Assembly: GCF_900095885.1 (NCBI RefSeq)
Contig: NZ_LT615367.1
Span: forward strand, 1-64,000
Origin: Dickeya aquatica
GTDB taxonomy: Bacteria > Pseudomonadota > Gammaproteobacteria > Enterobacterales > Enterobacteriaceae
Direction: 5' to 3'
DNA: 64,000 nt
In this document: positions 10,400-25,494 of the stretch, one piece after another
How the letters are laid out: the number at the start of each line of letters is the position of its first letter
How positions within the stretch are numbered: the first letter of the stretch is position 1
Notes under the pieces: generated by a model
Database searches by the model: none
What the model saw: only the letters and a program-made list of their open reading frames with translations
What the model was told of the DNA's origin: nothing
Made by a program: the position numbers and the translations under genes

Positions 10400-11326
10400 A
10401 TGAAAGCAGGCAAGCTGGTAGTCTTGGGCAGTATTAATGCTGATCATATTCTCAATCTGTCGCAATTTCCCCGGCCGGGCGAAACGGTGATCGGTAAACA
10501 ATATGGCGTGGCATTTGGCGGAAAAGGGGCCAACCAAGCAGTCGCGGCTGGACGAAGCGGCGCAGACACTGAATTTATTGCCTGCGTAGGTGCTGATGAC
10601 ATCGGTGAGCGTATTCGCCAGCAGTTGATCAAAGACCGGGTTGATGTGTCTGCGGTTGAAGCTGTCGCGGGGCAGACCACCGGCGTTGCGCTGATTTTCG
10701 TCAATGGTGATGCTGAAAATATGATAGGCATCCATGCCGGTGCGAATGCCGCGGTAACGCCCGATTACCTCAAGCGTTATCAGCAAAAAATCATCGATGC
10801 TTCGGCTTTGCTGATGCAACTCGAATCACCTCTGGAAACCGTTATCGCGGCCGCACGTTTGGCACACGATAATGACACGTCAGTCATACTTAACCCAGCG
10901 CCCGCCTGCCCGTTACCGGATGAACTGTTGGCGTTGGTCGATATGATAACCCCCAATGAAACCGAAGCGCAGATCCTGACCGGGGTGACGGTAAAAACAG
11001 AAGCAGATGCGCAACAGGCCGCGCAGGTATTGCATGAAAAAGGCATTCCCACAGTATTGATTACACTGGGGAGCCGCGGAGTATGGTTAAGTGAACAGGG
11101 CCACGGGCAGCGTATTGCTGGTTTTCGTGTCAATGCGGTGGATACCATTGCTGCTGGCGACACATTTAATGGCGCACTGGTCACGGCGCTACTGGAATCT
11201 CAACCAATGGATGTCGCGGTTAAATTTGCCCATGCGGCGGCGGCGATTGCCGTTACGCGTCACGGTGCACAACCCTCCGTTCCCTGGCGTGAAGAAATTG
11301 ATGCTTTCCTGAATGCACAGGAGTAA
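10400..11326 (+). CDS. rbsK: Ribokinase RbsK
   Basis: 308 residues (E. coli 309). PfkB-family sugar kinase converting D-ribose to D-ribose 5-phosphate with ATP. Seen are the N-terminal VVLGSINADHILNL, the substrate-binding GGKGANQAVAAGRSGA (family signature 1) and the C-terminal DTIAAGDTFNGAL with the catalytic Asp and anion hole (signature 2). The start at 10400 gives the E. coli-like N-terminus and places the TTGAGG ribosome site at normal spacing; an ATG at 10394 would be too close to that site. The gene ends 3 bp before rbsR. Confidence 0.95.
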   Translation: MKAGKLVVLGSINADHILNLSQFPRPGETVIGKQYGVAFGGKGANQAVAAGRSGADTEFIACVGADDIGERIRQQLIKDRVDVSAVEAVAGQTTGVALIFVNGDAENMIGIHAGANAAVTPDYLKRYQQKIIDASALLMQLESPLETVIAAARLAHDNDTSVILNPAPACPLPDELLALVDMITPNETEAQILTGVTVKTEADAQQAAQVLHEKGIPTVLITLGSRGVWLSEQGHGQRIAGFRVNAVDTIAAGDTFNGALVTALLESQPMDVAVKFAHAAAAIAVTRHGAQPSVPWREEIDAFLNAQE

Positions 11327-11329
11327 TCC

Positions 11330-12334
11330 TTGGCGACGATGAAAGACGTGGCCCGTCTTGCCGGGGTATCCACGTCCACGGTTTCCCACGTTATCAACAA
11401 CAACCGCTTTGTCAGCGATGTCATTCGTGCAAGAGTGATGAAAGCGGTTGAGCAACTGAACTACGCGCCATCTGCGCTGGCGCGTAGCCTTAAAATCAAT
11501 CAGACCCGCACCATCGGCATGTTGCTGACGGCCAGTAGTAACCCCTTTTACGCCGAGGTTGTGCGTGGTGTCGAGCGCTGCTGCTATGAGCGTGGCTACA
11601 GCCTCATTCTGTGTAATACGGAAGGTGATCATCACCGTTTAAGCCGTAGCCTGGAAACACTACTGCAAAAGCGAGTGGATGGACTACTGGTGATGTGTAC
11701 GGAAAGCCATATGCCATCGCCTGAGATTATCCGTCGTTATCCTTCTATACCTATGGTCATGATGGACTGGGCCCCCTTTGAAGGCAGCAGTGATGTTATT
11801 AAAGATAACTCCCTGCAAGGCGGCGAGATGGCAACACAATACCTGATTGCGCAGGGCTATCGTAAAATTGCCTGTATTGCTGGCCCCCAAGATAAAACGA
11901 CGGCGCATAACCGTCTCGAAGGGTACCGTCAGGCGATGCATGCGGCGGGATTACCTATCCCGGCTAATTATGAAGTGATGGGGGATTTTGAATTTGAAGC
12001 GGGTTTTCGCGCGATGCAGCAGTTATTGACGTTACCAGAACCCCCTGACGCTGTTTTCACCAGTAACGATGCTATGGCTGTCGGCGTTTATCGTGCGTTA
12101 TATGATGCTGGCTTGACTATCCCCGATGACATGGCCGTCGTCGGTTATGATGATATTGAACTGGCCCGATATATGGCCCCACCCTTAACCACCGTTCATC
12201 AGCCTAAAGATGAATTGGGGGAACTGGCGATTGATACGTTGCTCTACCGCCTTGAACATCCTGATATCGAGCACAGTGTTCTGGTTTTAACGCCGGAATT
12301 AATCGTTCGGGGTTCCGTAGGTAAACGAAGCTGA
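11330..12334 (+). CDS. rbsR: LacI-family ribose operon repressor RbsR
   Basis: 334 residues. The N-terminal Lac[24 protein letters not shown] (from residue 4) and hinge PSALARSLK are followed by a periplasmic-binding-protein-like effector domain that resembles RbsB. It represses rbsDACBKR until ribose binds; the cognate palindrome is at 6464-6479. The predicted start is a TTG at 11330, giving MATMKDV as in E. coli RbsR. It is the last gene of the operon. The C-terminal tail is a few residues longer than in E. coli. Confidence 0.95.
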   Translation: MATMKDVARLAGVSTSTVSHVINNNRFVSDVIRARVMKAVEQLNYAPSALARSLKINQTRTIGMLLTASSNPFYAEVVRGVERCCYERGYSLILCNTEGDHHRLSRSLETLLQKRVDGLLVMCTESHMPSPEIIRRYPSIPMVMMDWAPFEGSSDVIKDNSLQGGEMATQYLIAQGYRKIACIAGPQDKTTAHNRLEGYRQAMHAAGLPIPANYEVMGDFEFEAGFRAMQQLLTLPEPPDAVFTSNDAMAVGVYRALYDAGLTIPDDMAVVGYDDIELARYMAPPLTTVHQPKDELGELAIDTLLYRLEHPDIEHSVLVLTPELIVRGSVGKRS

Positions 12335-12447
12335 CCGTCCAGAGAGCTTTGTTTTTATTGTTTTGTTGAAAAATACAGCGTTTTCCCAGGTAAATACCTG
12401 CTTTTGCCTGAAAAATGCGCGCCTGGTAATTTTTTTGCAATTAGGGC

Positions 12448-12475
12448 TTGTCAGCCCGCAGGAAGTCCCTATAAT
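12448..12475 (+). promoter_or_regulatory. rRNA operon promoter P1
   Basis: TTGTCA (12448-12453) and a consensus TATAAT (12470-12475) are 16 bp apart. A T-rich UP-element-like stretch lies just upstream and a GC-rich discriminator GCGCC follows. This is the architecture of growth-rate and ppGpp controlled rrn P1 promoters. Confidence 0.9.
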
Positions 12476-12544
12476 GCGCCTCCACTGACACGGCAACAGC
12501 GGCAACGCAGCGCGGTGTCAGCGAAGAAGAAACGAAAAAAAGCG

Positions 12545-12572
12545 TTGACTCTTCATGAGGAAAGCGTAGTAT
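12545..12572 (+). promoter_or_regulatory. rRNA operon promoter P2
   Basis: TTGACT (12545-12550) and TAGTAT (12567-12572) are 16 bp apart and lie about 97 bp downstream of P1, the usual tandem spacing of enterobacterial rrn promoters. Confidence 0.8.
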
Positions 12573-12609
12573 ACGCCACCTCGCGACAGCAGGCTCAGGC
12601 CGGTCGCAC

Positions 12610-12621
12610 TGCTCTTTAACA
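12610..12621 (+). promoter_or_regulatory. rrn leader BoxA antitermination element
   Basis: TGCTCTTTAACA matches the BoxA sequence bound by NusB-NusE. A second copy, TGCTCTTTAACA at 14558-14569, lies in the 16S-23S spacer, as expected. Confidence 0.88.
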
Positions 12622-12766
12622 ATTAATCAGACAATCTGTGTGGGCACTCGCAGGACACTTCGCAAAAACTTTTGTGAAAGTCTTGAAGAGTGACAACAGT
12701 TAATTCATTACGAAATAACAGTAAATTCTTTGAGCACCGTTTTCTTCGGAAAACACAATCAAACTT

Positions 12767-14308
<1,542 letters not shown>

Positions 14309-14393
14309 CCGAGTGAAGAGCCTGCGTGGTGTCCACACAGATTGTCTGATGAAGTAAAAGAGTCAAAAGCGTCTTGCGAAGCTGACAAGAGAT

Positions 14394-14469
14394 GTCCCCT
14401 TCGTCTAGAGGCCCAGGACACCGCCCTTTCACGGCGGTAACAGGGGTTCGAATCCCCTAGGGGACGCCA
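14394..14469 (+). tRNA. gltU-like: tRNA-Glu (anticodon TTC)
   Basis: 76 nt in the 16S-23S spacer, with CCA encoded. Acceptor stem GTCCCCT/AGGGGAC and anticodon TTC at 14428-14430; the sequence is essentially identical to E. coli tRNA-Glu. It is the only tRNA in the spacer, as in E. coli rrnB, rrnC, rrnE and rrnG, and unlike rrnA, which carries Ile and Ala tRNAs. Confidence 0.98.
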
Positions 14470-14673
14470 ATGACAAGACAGGTGAGTGAAAGTCACGGTC
14501 AGGGATATCCCGAAGATAACCTAAAGCTGATTAGCAATAGTCAGGTTTACGTTATCTTGCTCTTTAACAATCTGGAACAAGCTGAAAAATTGAAACGACA
14601 GCATGTGTATGAGAATGCATGTGTTGTTCGAGTCTCTCAAAAACTTGCATCCCGAAACACCTTCGGGTTGTGA

Positions 14674-17582
<2,909 letters not shown>

Positions 17583-17698
17583 ACAACACCGAAGGTGTTT
17601 TAGAGAGACGGAAAGAAGAGATTCAGCTTGTTCAGAGATTGGTTCGGGTGGTTGTGTGTAAGCGAAAGCGGAGCATGACGGCCGGAATGAAACGAATT

Positions 17699-17818
17699 TG
17701 CCTGGCGGCGACAGCGCGGTGGTCCCACCTGACCCCATGCCGAACTCAGAAGTGAAACGCCGTAGCGCCGATGGTAGTGTGGGGTCTCCCCATGCGAGAG
17801 TAGGGAACTGCCAGGCAT
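17699..17818 (+). rRNA. rrf: 5S ribosomal RNA
   Basis: 120 nt, TGCCTGGCGGC... to ...CTGCCAGGCAT, with complementary ends and the conserved GTGGTCCCACCTGACCCC block. No distal tRNA follows in this operon. Confidence 0.98.
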
Positions 17819-17832
17819 CAAACAGAGCGAAG

Positions 17833-17867
17833 GGCCCGGTCGAAAGACCGGGCCTTTTGTTTTTTTT
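17833..17867 (+). terminator. rRNA operon terminator
   Basis: A 9-bp stem GGCCCGGTC/GACCGGGCC with a GAAA tetraloop is followed by a long T-rich tract, just past the 5S gene. Confidence 0.95.
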
Positions 17868-18018
17868 GTGGTTTGGTCGCAGAGTAGCAGGGCAAATCCG
17901 GCAGGAGCCGATTTGAGCATTGCGAAGCAACGGCCCGAAGTGTGTCAGGCAGGCACAAACGGAGAACCTCCGGCGCTAAGCGGGATAATCACCAATCACC
18001 TCGGCTGCCTCACCTCAA

Positions 18019-18540
18019 TTACGCTGATACTTTTCTTTTGTGCAGCCAGTCTCGGATAAACACTGCTATGAGTGGTGGCTGGTTTAAATCCAGACAAAGC
18101 TTGGGATGTGTTAATGGTACATCGCTGGCTATAGCCAGTGTGCAGTCATCGATATCCATTACCTCATTATTCCCAGAGTTATGGCGGTAAAGCAGGATTT
18201 TATCGACAGATTCATGCTTAAAACCTTCTACCAGAATTAAATCCAGCGTTGAACTATCCATTCTGCTGGCCAGAAAAAACAGGTTGGGTTCTTGTTGTTC
18301 GGGTGTTTCTGTCATCAATGCCCAGCGAGTATTACTGGCAACCAGAGTTTGCCTGGCACCAGCTTTGCGTAGCTCATAACTGTCTTTACCCGGCTTATCG
18401 ACATCCATATCGTGGTGAGTATGTTTGATAATTCCTACCCGTATGCCGTGCTTATTTAGCTCAGGTATTAACTGTTTGAGTAATGTGGTTTTTCCCGTAC
18501 CGCTATGGGCGACAATCGCCAGAATGGGTATATCAGCCAT
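18019..18540 (-). CDS. mobB: Molybdopterin-guanine dinucleotide biosynthesis adapter MobB
   Basis: 173 residues. P-loop GTPase-like protein with Walker A VAHSGTGKTTLLKQL (about residues 9-23), the conserved KHTHHDMDVDKPGKDSYELR block and a Walker-B-like DLILVEGFKHE. It helps MobA attach GMP to molybdopterin for the bis-MGD cofactor of molybdoenzymes. The start at 18540 gives MADIPILAIV, as in the family; the gene overlaps the end of mobA by 8 bp, so it is translationally coupled. It sits downstream of the rRNA operon, the same right-hand neighbour as E. coli rrnA. Confidence 0.95.
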   Translation of the reverse strand: MADIPILAIVAHSGTGKTTLLKQLIPELNKHGIRVGIIKHTHHDMDVDKPGKDSYELRKAGARQTLVASNTRWALMTETPEQQEPNLFFLASRMDSSTLDLILVEGFKHESVDKILLYRHNSGNNEVMDIDDCTLAIASDVPLTHPKLCLDLNQPPLIAVFIRDWLHKRKVSA

Positions 18541-19108
18541 TATTCTCTTCCTGCCAGTTAGCGAGATCTTCCGGGGTATTGAGATTGCGAAAAGCCATGG
18601 GCTGATCGGCAAATGAAACAGGTTTTGCTCCTGCGCTTTCCAGAAATAGCATCAGTTTTCGGTCACCCTTTGCCAGAAACGTATTCAGTTTATGACTCAA
18701 CGAGGTGTGAATAAGTAATAATGTTGGATGTGGCCTGATACCATCGGTGGCATATATCGCCAGTGCTTCTTTGTGGTGCTGACGAAGTCGTGACACCAAA
18801 TCATGAGGTAGTGCGGGAACATCACAGGGCACAAAGATGACCCAATCCGTTTTTGCTACACTCAGCCCGGTTAGTACGCCTGAAAGCGGCCCGGAAAACC
18901 CTCGATTTATATCACCTATCACCGGATAACCGCTTTGCTGATAATGTTCCTGATGCTGGTTGGCATTAATTACCAGTGTGTCCACTTGTGGCATTAGGCG
19001 TTCAATCACATGCTGATACAGGGGTTTACCTTCGAGTTCAATCAGCCCTTTGTCATTTCCTCCCATTCTGGAGGACTTCCCTCCAGCGAGAATTACACCT
19101 GTTATCAT
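18533..19108 (-). CDS. mobA: Molybdenum cofactor guanylyltransferase MobA
   Basis: 191 residues (E. coli 194). Nucleotidyltransferase fold with N-terminal GTP-binding LAGGKSSRMGGNDKGL (about residues 6-21) and the metal-binding FVPCDVPALP. It transfers GMP from GTP to Mo-molybdopterin. The start at 19108 gives MITGVILAGG, as in the family. First gene of a mobAB operon, divergent from yihD. Confidence 0.96.
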   Translation of the reverse strand: MITGVILAGGKSSRMGGNDKGLIELEGKPLYQHVIERLMPQVDTLVINANQHQEHYQQSGYPVIGDINRGFSGPLSGVLTGLSVAKTDWVIFVPCDVPALPHDLVSRLRQHHKEALAIYATDGIRPHPTLLLIHTSLSHKLNTFLAKGDRKLMLFLESAGAKPVSFADQPMAFRNLNTPEDLANWQEENNG

Positions 19109-19217
19109 CGTCTGCTCTCTGTCATGATTTGATGTGATATTGTCGGAAAAGTATGGCGTAAGGCCAAGCTCTTTCCCCATACTAGATGGGTGGTTATTTC
19201 TTGTTGAGGGCGTATTA

Positions 19218-19487
19218 ATGAAATGTCATCGTGTAAATGAGTTGATTGAGCTGCTGCATCCGGCATGGCAGAAAGAGCCGGACCTTAATTTGGTGCAATT
19301 TTTACAAAAACTTGCACAGGAAGCCGGGTTTGAGGGGGCGCTTAGTGATTTGACTGATGATATTCTTATTTATCATTTAAAGCTGCGTGATGCGGATAAC
19401 ACTCAGCCTATACCGGGCTTGCAAAAAGATTATGAAGAAGATTTCAAAACAGCATTATTGCGTGCCCGCGGCGTTATTAAAGACTGA
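19218..19487 (+). CDS. yihD: YihD family protein (DUF1040)
   Basis: 89 residues, same length as E. coli YihD. Small acidic cytoplasmic protein with the highly conserved [17 protein letters not shown] and [15 protein letters not shown] segments and the tail [14 protein letters not shown]. Its function is unknown. The start at 19218 ([13 protein letters not shown]) matches the family; the upstream in-frame extension to 19134 runs through the mobA promoter and is not conserved. It precedes srkA-dsbA, as in E. coli. Confidence 0.93.
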   Translation: MKCHRVNELIELLHPAWQKEPDLNLVQFLQKLAQEAGFEGALSDLTDDILIYHLKLRDADNTQPIPGLQKDYEEDFKTALLRARGVIKD

Positions 19488-19531
19488 CGCCGTTTCCTGC
19501 CTTATTTCGGTATCACTGGGTGATGTTTACT

Positions 19532-20518
19532 ATGGGTGATGCCGTATTTAATTTCCATGCACTGTCACCGGATGTCATCATGGACGCGCTCTGGTCTGTT
19601 GGCATCCGTGTTGACTCGGGGTTGACCGCACTAAACAGTTATGAAAACCGGGTGTACCAGTTCATTGATGAAGCACGACATCGCCACGTTGTGAAATTTT
19701 ATCGTCCGCAGCGCTGGAATGAATCTCAGATTATTGAAGAACACCTGTTTGCGGCCGAGCTGGTTAATGATGACGTTCCTGTTGTTGCGCCATGTGCTTT
19801 ACAGGGAAAAACCCTTCATGAATATGAAGGATTCTGGTTTGTCGTGTTCCCAAGCGTAGGTGGACGTCAGTATGAAATTGATAACGACGATCAACTGGAA
19901 CAGGTTGGACGTTATCTGGGGCGCATCCATCAAACCGGGGGACGAAATCTGTTTTCAGCCCGGCCCACTATCAGTATTAGCGAGTATCTTGATGTGCCGT
20001 TAACGACATTAATCAATACTCACCTTATTCCTGATACGCAAAAAGCGTCGTTTCTGAGTGCGGCGACACGCTTGGTGGCTGAGGTCAAAACACACTGGCA
20101 CACCAACTGGCAAGCCAGACGCCTCCACGGAGACTGTCACCCTGGCAATATTCTCTGGCGCGATGGCCCGTTGTTTGTTGATTTGGATGACGCGCGTAAT
20201 GGCCCGGCAATTCAGGATCTCTGGATGCTGTTGCATGGCGAGCGTCAGGAGCAGCGCATTCAACTGGATATTTTGCTGGATGCGTATAGTGAATTTTCCT
20301 CTTTTGATGAAGCAGAACTGGCGCTGATTGAACCGTTACGTGCGATGCGTATGGTTCATTACCTCGCCTGGGTTGCTCATCGCTGGCAAGACCCCGCTTT
20401 TCCACGCAGTTTTCCATGGATGCAGGAAGCGGATTTCTGGGAAAAGCAGGCAATAATTTTTACTGAACAGGTCAGGCTGTTGCAAGAACCCCCGCTACAG
20501 CTAGTACCAATGTACTGA
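19532..20518 (+). CDS. srkA: Stress response kinase A (YihE)
   Basis: 328 residues, exactly E. coli SrkA length when started at 19532 ([20 protein letters not shown] aligns without gaps). Aminoglycoside-phosphotransferase/choline-kinase fold, with the catalytic loop [16 protein letters not shown] (about residues 200-215) and metal-binding [11 protein letters not shown]. It is a Ser/Thr kinase reported to counter MazEF and stress-induced death in E. coli. It lies 22 bp before dsbA and is cotranscribed with it in E. coli, where the Cpx system raises expression. Confidence 0.95.
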   Translation: MGDAVFNFHALSPDVIMDALWSVGIRVDSGLTALNSYENRVYQFIDEARHRHVVKFYRPQRWNESQIIEEHLFAAELVNDDVPVVAPCALQGKTLHEYEGFWFVVFPSVGGRQYEIDNDDQLEQVGRYLGRIHQTGGRNLFSARPTISISEYLDVPLTTLINTHLIPDTQKASFLSAATRLVAEVKTHWHTNWQARRLHGDCHPGNILWRDGPLFVDLDDARNGPAIQDLWMLLHGERQEQRIQLDILLDAYSEFSSFDEAELALIEPLRAMRMVHYLAWVAHRWQDPAFPRSFPWMQEADFWEKQAIIFTEQVRLLQEPPLQLVPMY

Positions 20519-20540
20519 TATTTATGGAGATAACTTTGAT

Positions 20541-21164
20541 ATGAAGAAAATATGGCTTGCGCTGGTTGGCGTAGTGTTGGCGTTTAGTGCATCAGCGGCT
20601 GATTTTTCTGATGGTAAACAATTCGCTACATTGGATAAACCGGTTACACAATCCCCTCAGGTGCTGGAGTTCTTCTCGTTTTACTGTCCGCACTGTTACC
20701 AGTTTGCTCAGGTCTACCACATTCCTGATGCGATTCAGAAGTCGCTGCCAGCGGATACAAAACTGACCAAGTATCATGTGGATTTTCTTGGCCCGCTGGG
20801 TAAAGAACTGACCCAGGCATGGGCGGTTGCGATTGCGCTTGGTGTAGAAGACAAAGTCAGCCCGCTGATGTTTGATGCGGTACAGAAAACCCAGACGGTT
20901 AATACGACGCAAGATATTCGTCAGGTATTTGTGGCCGCAGGTGTAAAAGCCGAAGATTACGACAGCGCATTAAACAGTTTTGTGGTGAAGTCTTTAGTTG
21001 CCCAACAAGAAAAAGCCGCTGCGGACTTACAACTTCGTGGCGTTCCCGCAGTTTTCGTGAACGGCAAATATATGATTAAGAGCGATGGGCTCGATACCAG
21101 CACTATGGATGGTTACGTCAAGCAATATGCTGATGTTGTGAAGTTTCTGCTCTCTCAGAAATAA
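20541..21164 (+). CDS. dsbA: Periplasmic thiol:disulfide oxidoreductase DsbA
   Basis: 207 residues (E. coli 208). The signal peptide ends at about residue 19 (FSASAADF). The thioredoxin-fold active site is FYCPHCYQF, with the cis-Pro loop [12 protein letters not shown]. It introduces disulfides into exported proteins and is reoxidised by DsbB. In soft-rot bacteria it is required for folding of secreted pectate lyases and other exoenzymes (family knowledge). A strong terminator follows. Confidence 0.97.
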   Translation: MKKIWLALVGVVLAFSASAADFSDGKQFATLDKPVTQSPQVLEFFSFYCPHCYQFAQVYHIPDAIQKSLPADTKLTKYHVDFLGPLGKELTQAWAVAIALGVEDKVSPLMFDAVQKTQTVNTTQDIRQVFVAAGVKAEDYDSALNSFVVKSLVAQQEKAAADLQLRGVPAVFVNGKYMIKSDGLDTSTMDGYVKQYADVVKFLLSQK

Positions 21165-21182
21165 GAGCTTTGTTACACCATG

Positions 21183-21216
21183 CGCCACACATTTGCCCTG
21201 TGTGGCGTTTTTTTTT
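21183..21216 (+). terminator. Rho-independent terminator of srkA-dsbA
   Basis: A 9-bp perfect stem CGCCACACA/TGTGTGGCG with a 7-base loop is followed by nine T residues, 18 bases after the dsbA stop. Confidence 0.94.
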
Positions 21217-21572
21217 GTAAGGAAACTACTTCGACATTATTAGCGGCGGGCGCTGCTTTTATCGTGGTTACGTTGCTGTCTTTTTTCAGATATTTTGATT
21301 TTATATCTATCCACATTAATCCAATACACCCACATTATTATTGTGGTGGTATTTTTGTTTTTAGTATTTTGATATTAAAGGGTTTTGTATTTATTCCTTA
21401 TTGTTTTATCAGAATAGTTAGTACTCTGTTAATTTCTATACACAAAGTTATCCACAGATTTTTTTGCGGACTGTGATGCAAAAACCTTCATTGCGGTTCG
21501 TTAGCATTCGTTTCCGGCTGTCAGCTATGGCATCCTTAACTCCATGTCAGAAATTAACGTTTGCGAAATATC
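21217..21572. other. AT-rich dsbA-polA intergenic region
   Basis: About 350 bp without a credible gene. E. coli has yihF and yihG here; neither is present. It contains a DnaA box (21448-21456) and presumably the polA promoter. A hydrophobic reading frame crossing this stretch overlaps the dsbA terminator and lacks a ribosome site. Confidence 0.6.
21448..21456 (+). promoter_or_regulatory. DnaA box upstream of polA
   Basis: A perfect TTATCCACA lies about 117 bp upstream of the polA ATG. DnaA is reported to stimulate polA transcription in E. coli, so a functional site is plausible here. Confidence 0.5.
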
Positions 21573-24365
21573 ATGGTTCAAATAGCGGATAACCCCTTTA
21601 TTCTGGTCGATGGTTCCTCTTATCTCTATCGTGCTTTTCATGCATTTCCTCCGCTGACCAACAGTGCAGGTGAGCCCACCGGGGCAATGTATGGTGTACT
21701 GAATATGCTGCGCAGCTTGTTGCAGCAGTACCACCCCAGCCGTGTTGCGGTTGTATTTGATGCTAAAGGCAAAACATTCCGCGACGCGTTGTTCGAGGAT
21801 TACAAATCGCATCGTCCACCGATGCCTGATGAATTGCGGGCTCAGATAGAGCCTTTGCATCGAATGGTCAGGGCGATGGGATTGCCGTTGCTTTCTGTAC
21901 CCGGTGTTGAGGCCGATGATGTGATTGGTACACTGGCGCAACAGGCTGAACGAGCTGGCCTGCCTGTGCTTATCAGTACCGGTGACAAAGACATGGCACA
22001 ACTGGTTACGCCAAATATCACGTTAATTAACACCATGAATAACACTATTCTTGGGCCGGACGAGGTGTGTGCCAAATACGGTATTCCACCTGCATTGATT
22101 ATCGATTTTCTGGCCCTGATGGGGGATTCATCAGATAACATTCCCGGTGTTCCGGGGGTGGGAGAGAAGACCGCTCAGGCATTACTACAGGGTGTGGGGG
22201 GCTGGGATGCTCTGTATGCCAATCTGGATAAGATTGCCATGCTGACGTTCCGTGGTGCAAAAACCATGGCGGCGAAACTGGAGCAGCATAAGGACGTGGC
22301 TTATCTCTCCTATCAACTGGCTACGATTAAAACCGATGTTGCGCTGGAGCTCGGCTGTGAGCAGCTTACCGTCAATGAGTTAGACAGCCATGAGCTGCGT
22401 GAACTGTTTACCCGCTATGAGTTCAAACGCTGGCTATCTGATGTCGAGGCTGGACAATGGTTACAGAATGGCAAGAAAAGCCAGCCAGCAGTGCCGTTTG
22501 TGAAGGATTCACAAGAGACAGTACCTGTATCTGACGAGGTAGCTTGTGTTTTACCTCAGGATGGCTACATCACTATTTTGGATGAGCCTGTCTTACAGGA
22601 TTGGATAACGCGTATTCGCACTGCGGGTGTGTTCTCGTTTGATACCGAAACCGATGGGCTTGATACCCTGACCGCCAATCTGGTGGGCCTGTCGCTGGCG
22701 ATTAAGCCGGGTGAGGCTGCGTATTTACCATTGGCGCATGACTACCTTGATGCTCCAGCACAGCTTGACCGCGAGCGTGTGTTGGCGCTGTTGAAACCGT
22801 TGTTGGAAGACCCGGCTATCGGCAAAATTGGCCAAAACCTGAAGTTCGATAAAGGCGTGATGGCTCGTTATGGTATCTCTCTGAGTGGTATTGTTTTTGA
22901 CACCATGCTGGAGTCGTATGTGCTGGATAGCGTGGCTGGCCGCCATGATATGGACAGCCTGGCCGACCGTTATTTGCAGCATAAAACCATTACGTTTGAA
23001 GAAATTGCCGGTAAAGGTAAAAACCAACTGACGTTTAATCAGATTCCGCTGGAGCAGGCAGCAGTCTATGCGGCTGAAGATGCGGATGTAACGCTGCGTT
23101 TGCACCAGGCGTTATGGGCGAAACTGGAGCCGCAACCGGTGCTTCGTAACGTCTTTCAGAATATTGATATGCCGCTGGTGCCCGTGTTATCTCGCATGGA
23201 GCGTACTGGCGTGCTGATTGATACTGCCATTCTGGCTGCGCATTCTCAGGAATTGACTCAACGCCTGGCTGAACTGGAAGTTCAGGCGCACGAGTTGGCG
23301 GGTGAAGCGTTCAATTTATCGTCCCCGAAACAGTTGGGGGCTATTTTGTACGAAAAATTGCAGTTGCCTGTTATCAAGAAAACGCCGAAAGGCGCGCCAT
23401 CGACTAACGAAGAAGTGCTGGCAGAGCTGGCGCTGGATTACCCACTGCCCAAATTGATTCTTGAGCACCGCGGGTTGGCCAAGCTGAAATCCACTTATAC
23501 CGATAAGCTACCGCAGATGATAAACCCGCAAACCGAGCGGGTGCACACCTCCTATCATCAGGCGGTGACGGCAACCGGCCGGCTTTCGTCGAGTGACCCG
23601 AATTTGCAAAATATCCCGGTGCGTAATGAACAGGGACGACGGATTCGTCAGGCGTTTATTGCCCCGGAAGGCTTCAGTATTCTGGCGGCAGACTACTCGC
23701 AAATTGAACTACGGATCATGGCACATTTGTCACGAGATGCCGGGTTACTGAATGCCTTTTCCCAGGGGCTGGATATTCACCGGGCGACAGCGGCTGACGT
23801 GTTTGGTTTACCGCTGGAGAAAGTCACGAGCGAGCAGCGCCGTAGCGCGAAAGCTATCAATTTTGGCCTGATTTATGGCATGAGTGCATTTGGCCTGGCA
23901 CGCCAGTTGAGTATTCCCCGTAACGATGCACAAAAATACATGAACCTCTATTTTGAGCGTTATCCTGGGGTGCAGGAATATATGGCGCGCACGCGCCAAC
24001 AGGCGGCAGAGCAAGGCTACGTCTCTACGCTGGATGGCCGTCGTCTCTATCTGCCCGATATCCACTCCCGTAATGCCATGAGCCGTAAGGCTGCGGAACG
24101 CGCTGCTATCAATGCGCCGATGCAGGGCACCGCGGCGGATATCATCAAGAAAGCCATGATTGCGATTGATGCCTGGCTGCAACAGGAAAAGCCGGCGGTC
24201 ACTATGCTGATGCAAGTCCATGATGAACTGGTGTTTGAAGTGCACCACACCGCGCTGGAGGAAGTCAGTGCCAGGATTCGTCAGTTGATGGAAGGCTGCA
24301 TGCAACTGGATGTTCCGCTACGGGTTGATATTGGTACAGGCAGTAACTGGGATCAGGCTCACTAA
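21573..24365 (+). CDS. polA: DNA polymerase I
   Basis: 930 residues (E. coli 928). Three domains in order. The 5'-3' exonuclease (about 1-320) has [18 protein letters not shown] and [20 protein letters not shown]. The 3'-5' proofreading exonuclease (about 330-520) has motif [11 protein letters not shown], so the catalytic Asp and Glu are kept. The polymerase domain carries motif [11 protein letters not shown], motif [15 protein letters not shown] and motif [11 protein letters not shown]. It performs Okazaki-fragment processing and repair. The start at 21573 ([14 protein letters not shown]) matches E. coli; the reading from 21561 adds four unconserved residues. Spot 42 RNA follows, as in E. 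coli. Confidence 0.98.
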   Translation: MVQIADNPFILVDGSSYLYRAFHAFPPLTNSAGEPTGAMYGVLNMLRSLLQQYHPSRVAVVFDAKGKTFRDALFEDYKSHRPPMPDELRAQIEPLHRMVRAMGLPLLSVPGVEADDVIGTLAQQAERAGLPVLISTGDKDMAQLVTPNITLINTMNNTILGPDEVCAKYGIPPALIIDFLALMGDSSDNIPGVPGVGEKTAQALLQGVGGWDALYANLDKIAMLTFRGAKTMAAKLEQHKDVAYLSYQLATIKTDVALELGCEQLTVNELDSHELRELFTRYEFKRWLSDVEAGQWLQNGKKSQPAVPFVKDSQETVPVSDEVACVLPQDGYITILDEPVLQDWITRIRTAGVFSFDTETDGLDTLTANLVGLSLAIKPGEAAYLPLAHDYLDAPAQLDRERVLALLKPLLEDPAIGKIGQNLKFDKGVMARYGISLSGIVFDTMLESYVLDSVAGRHDMDSLADRYLQHKTITFEEIAGKGKNQLTFNQIPLEQAAVYAAEDADVTLRLHQALWAKLEPQPVLRNVFQNIDMPLVPVLSRMERTGVLIDTAILAAHSQELTQRLAELEVQAHELAGEAFNLSSPKQLGAILYEKLQLPVIKKTPKGAPSTNEEVLAELALDYPLPKLILEHRGLAKLKSTYTDKLPQMINPQTERVHTSYHQAVTATGRLSSSDPNLQNIPVRNEQGRRIRQAFIAPEGFSILAADYSQIELRIMAHLSRDAGLLNAFSQGLDIHRATAADVFGLPLEKVTSEQRRSAKAINFGLIYGMSAFGLARQLSIPRNDAQKYMNLYFERYPGVQEYMARTRQQAAEQGYVSTLDGRRLYLPDIHSRNAMSRKAAERAAINAPMQGTAADIIKKAMIAIDAWLQQEKPAVTMLMQVHDELVFEVHHTALEEVSARIRQLMEGCMQLDVPLRVDIGTGSNWDQAH

Positions 24366-24627
24366 GCGATGTAACGGTACGATATCCTGTTCTTGACGCC
24401 GGGCCACCGTCCGGCGTGTGTTATGCGATGTTATGGTAGAAATACCAGCCAAAATATGGCATTTCCTTGTTTTGGTGGCTTTTCCAGCCAATGAAGCGAG
24501 CGTTATGTAATTAAACTACAGGATTGTGTGACTCAGTTTGGCTTTGTTTAATTCATCACCGATTTTTGTGAAATTAAACAACAAAAAATCCTTTTTTCCA
24601 GAAAAGAAATGGGGTAGAGTTAAACGC

Positions 24628-24736
24628 GTAGGGTACAGAGGTAAGATGTTCTATCTTTCAGACCTTTTACTTCACGTAATCGGATTTGGCTGAATGTTAG
24701 CCGCCCCGGTCAGGTTTCTGACCGGGGCGTTTTTTA
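24628..24736 (+). ncRNA. spf: Spot 42 small regulatory RNA
   Basis: About 109 nt. It starts GTAGGGTACAGAGGTAAG and keeps the Hfq/target-pairing segments of E. coli Spot 42 almost unchanged, then ends in a terminator stem GCCCCGGTCAG/CTGACCGGGGC plus T6. Position downstream of polA and before engB is conserved. Spot 42 represses secondary carbon metabolism genes (galK, sthA, gltA and others) and is itself repressed by cAMP-CRP in E. coli. A probable -10 element TAGAGT lies at 24615-24620. Confidence 0.96.
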
Positions 24737-24849
24737 TTGTCTGACCGGTAAACTTCATCTATAACGAAACGTTATGCTACCGATATTGATACGCATCGGT
24801 AGCATGCCGGGCTGTTGCAGCGAGGGTGTCGGAGTTTAGCTGCGCTCAG

Positions 24850-25494
24850 TTACTGAGCGGCATCAGCGGCATGTTGCTCATCTTGCGGCGGTAATGTGCT
24901 AAACCAGTTATCTAATTTCTGGCGTAATTTATCTACACCGGTTTTTTTCAGCGATGAGAATGTCTCAACCTGAATGTCCCCCATTAGTGGTAACACCGCT
25001 TCCCGCACCAGGGTTAGCTGCGATTTACGCGCACCCTGCGCCAGTTTGTCAGCTTTGGTTAGCAGAACCAGCACCGGCAACTGAGCCTCTGCGGCCCATT
25101 CCAGCATTTGCTGGTCGAGATCTTTTAACGGATGACGAATATCCATCAGCACCACCAGCCCCTTGAGGCATTGGCGCTTTTGCAGATATTCACCCAGTGC
25201 GCGTTGCCATTTGCGCTTCATTTCTTCTGGCACTTCGGCATAACCATAGCCGGGTAAATCCACCAGACGCACGCCCTGTGTCACTTCAAACAGGTTGATA
25301 AGCTGGGTTCGGCCGGGCGTTTTACTGGTTCTGGCCAGGCTTTTTTGATTGGTTAACGTATTCAGCGCACTGGATTTTCCAGCATTGGAGCGTCCGGCAA
25401 AGGCGACCTCAATACCGCTATCGGCAGGAAGGTGACGAATGTCCGGCGCGCTGGTGACAAAATGGGTCACATGGTAGTTGTATTGTTGGGTCAC
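24850..25494 (-). CDS. engB: Ribosome biogenesis GTPase EngB (YihA/YsxC)
   Basis: 214 residues. TRAFAC GTPase with G1 [14 protein letters not shown] (about residues 32-45), G2 SKTPGRTQ, G3 [10 protein letters not shown] and G4 LLTKADKL. Essential in many bacteria for late assembly of the 50S subunit. It begins with GTG at 25494 (then [11 protein letters not shown]), aligned with the E. coli start. The C-terminal acidic tail is slightly extended. E. coli has the CsrC RNA between this gene and yihI; no such RNA is recognisable here. Confidence 0.96.
   Translation of the reverse strand: MTQQYNYHVTHFVTSAPDIRHLPADSGIEVAFAGRSNAGKSSALNTLTNQKSLARTSKTPGRTQLINLFEVTQGVRLVDLPGYGYAEVPEEMKRKWQRALGEYLQKRQCLKGLVVLMDIRHPLKDLDQQMLEWAAEAQLPVLVLLTKADKLAQGARKSQLTLVREAVLPLMGDIQVETFSSLKKTGVDKLRQKLDNWFSTLPPQDEQHAADAAQ

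Noticed and set aside
21180..21476. 98-codon hydrophobic frame between dsbA and polA
   Set aside because: It begins inside the dsbA terminator stem, has no ribosome site, and runs through an AT-rich promoter region with a DnaA box.
24541..24600. CRP site upstream of Spot 42 RNA
   Set aside because: TGTGAAATTAAACAACA keeps only one good half-site; regulation is known from E. coli but the site is too weak to call here.
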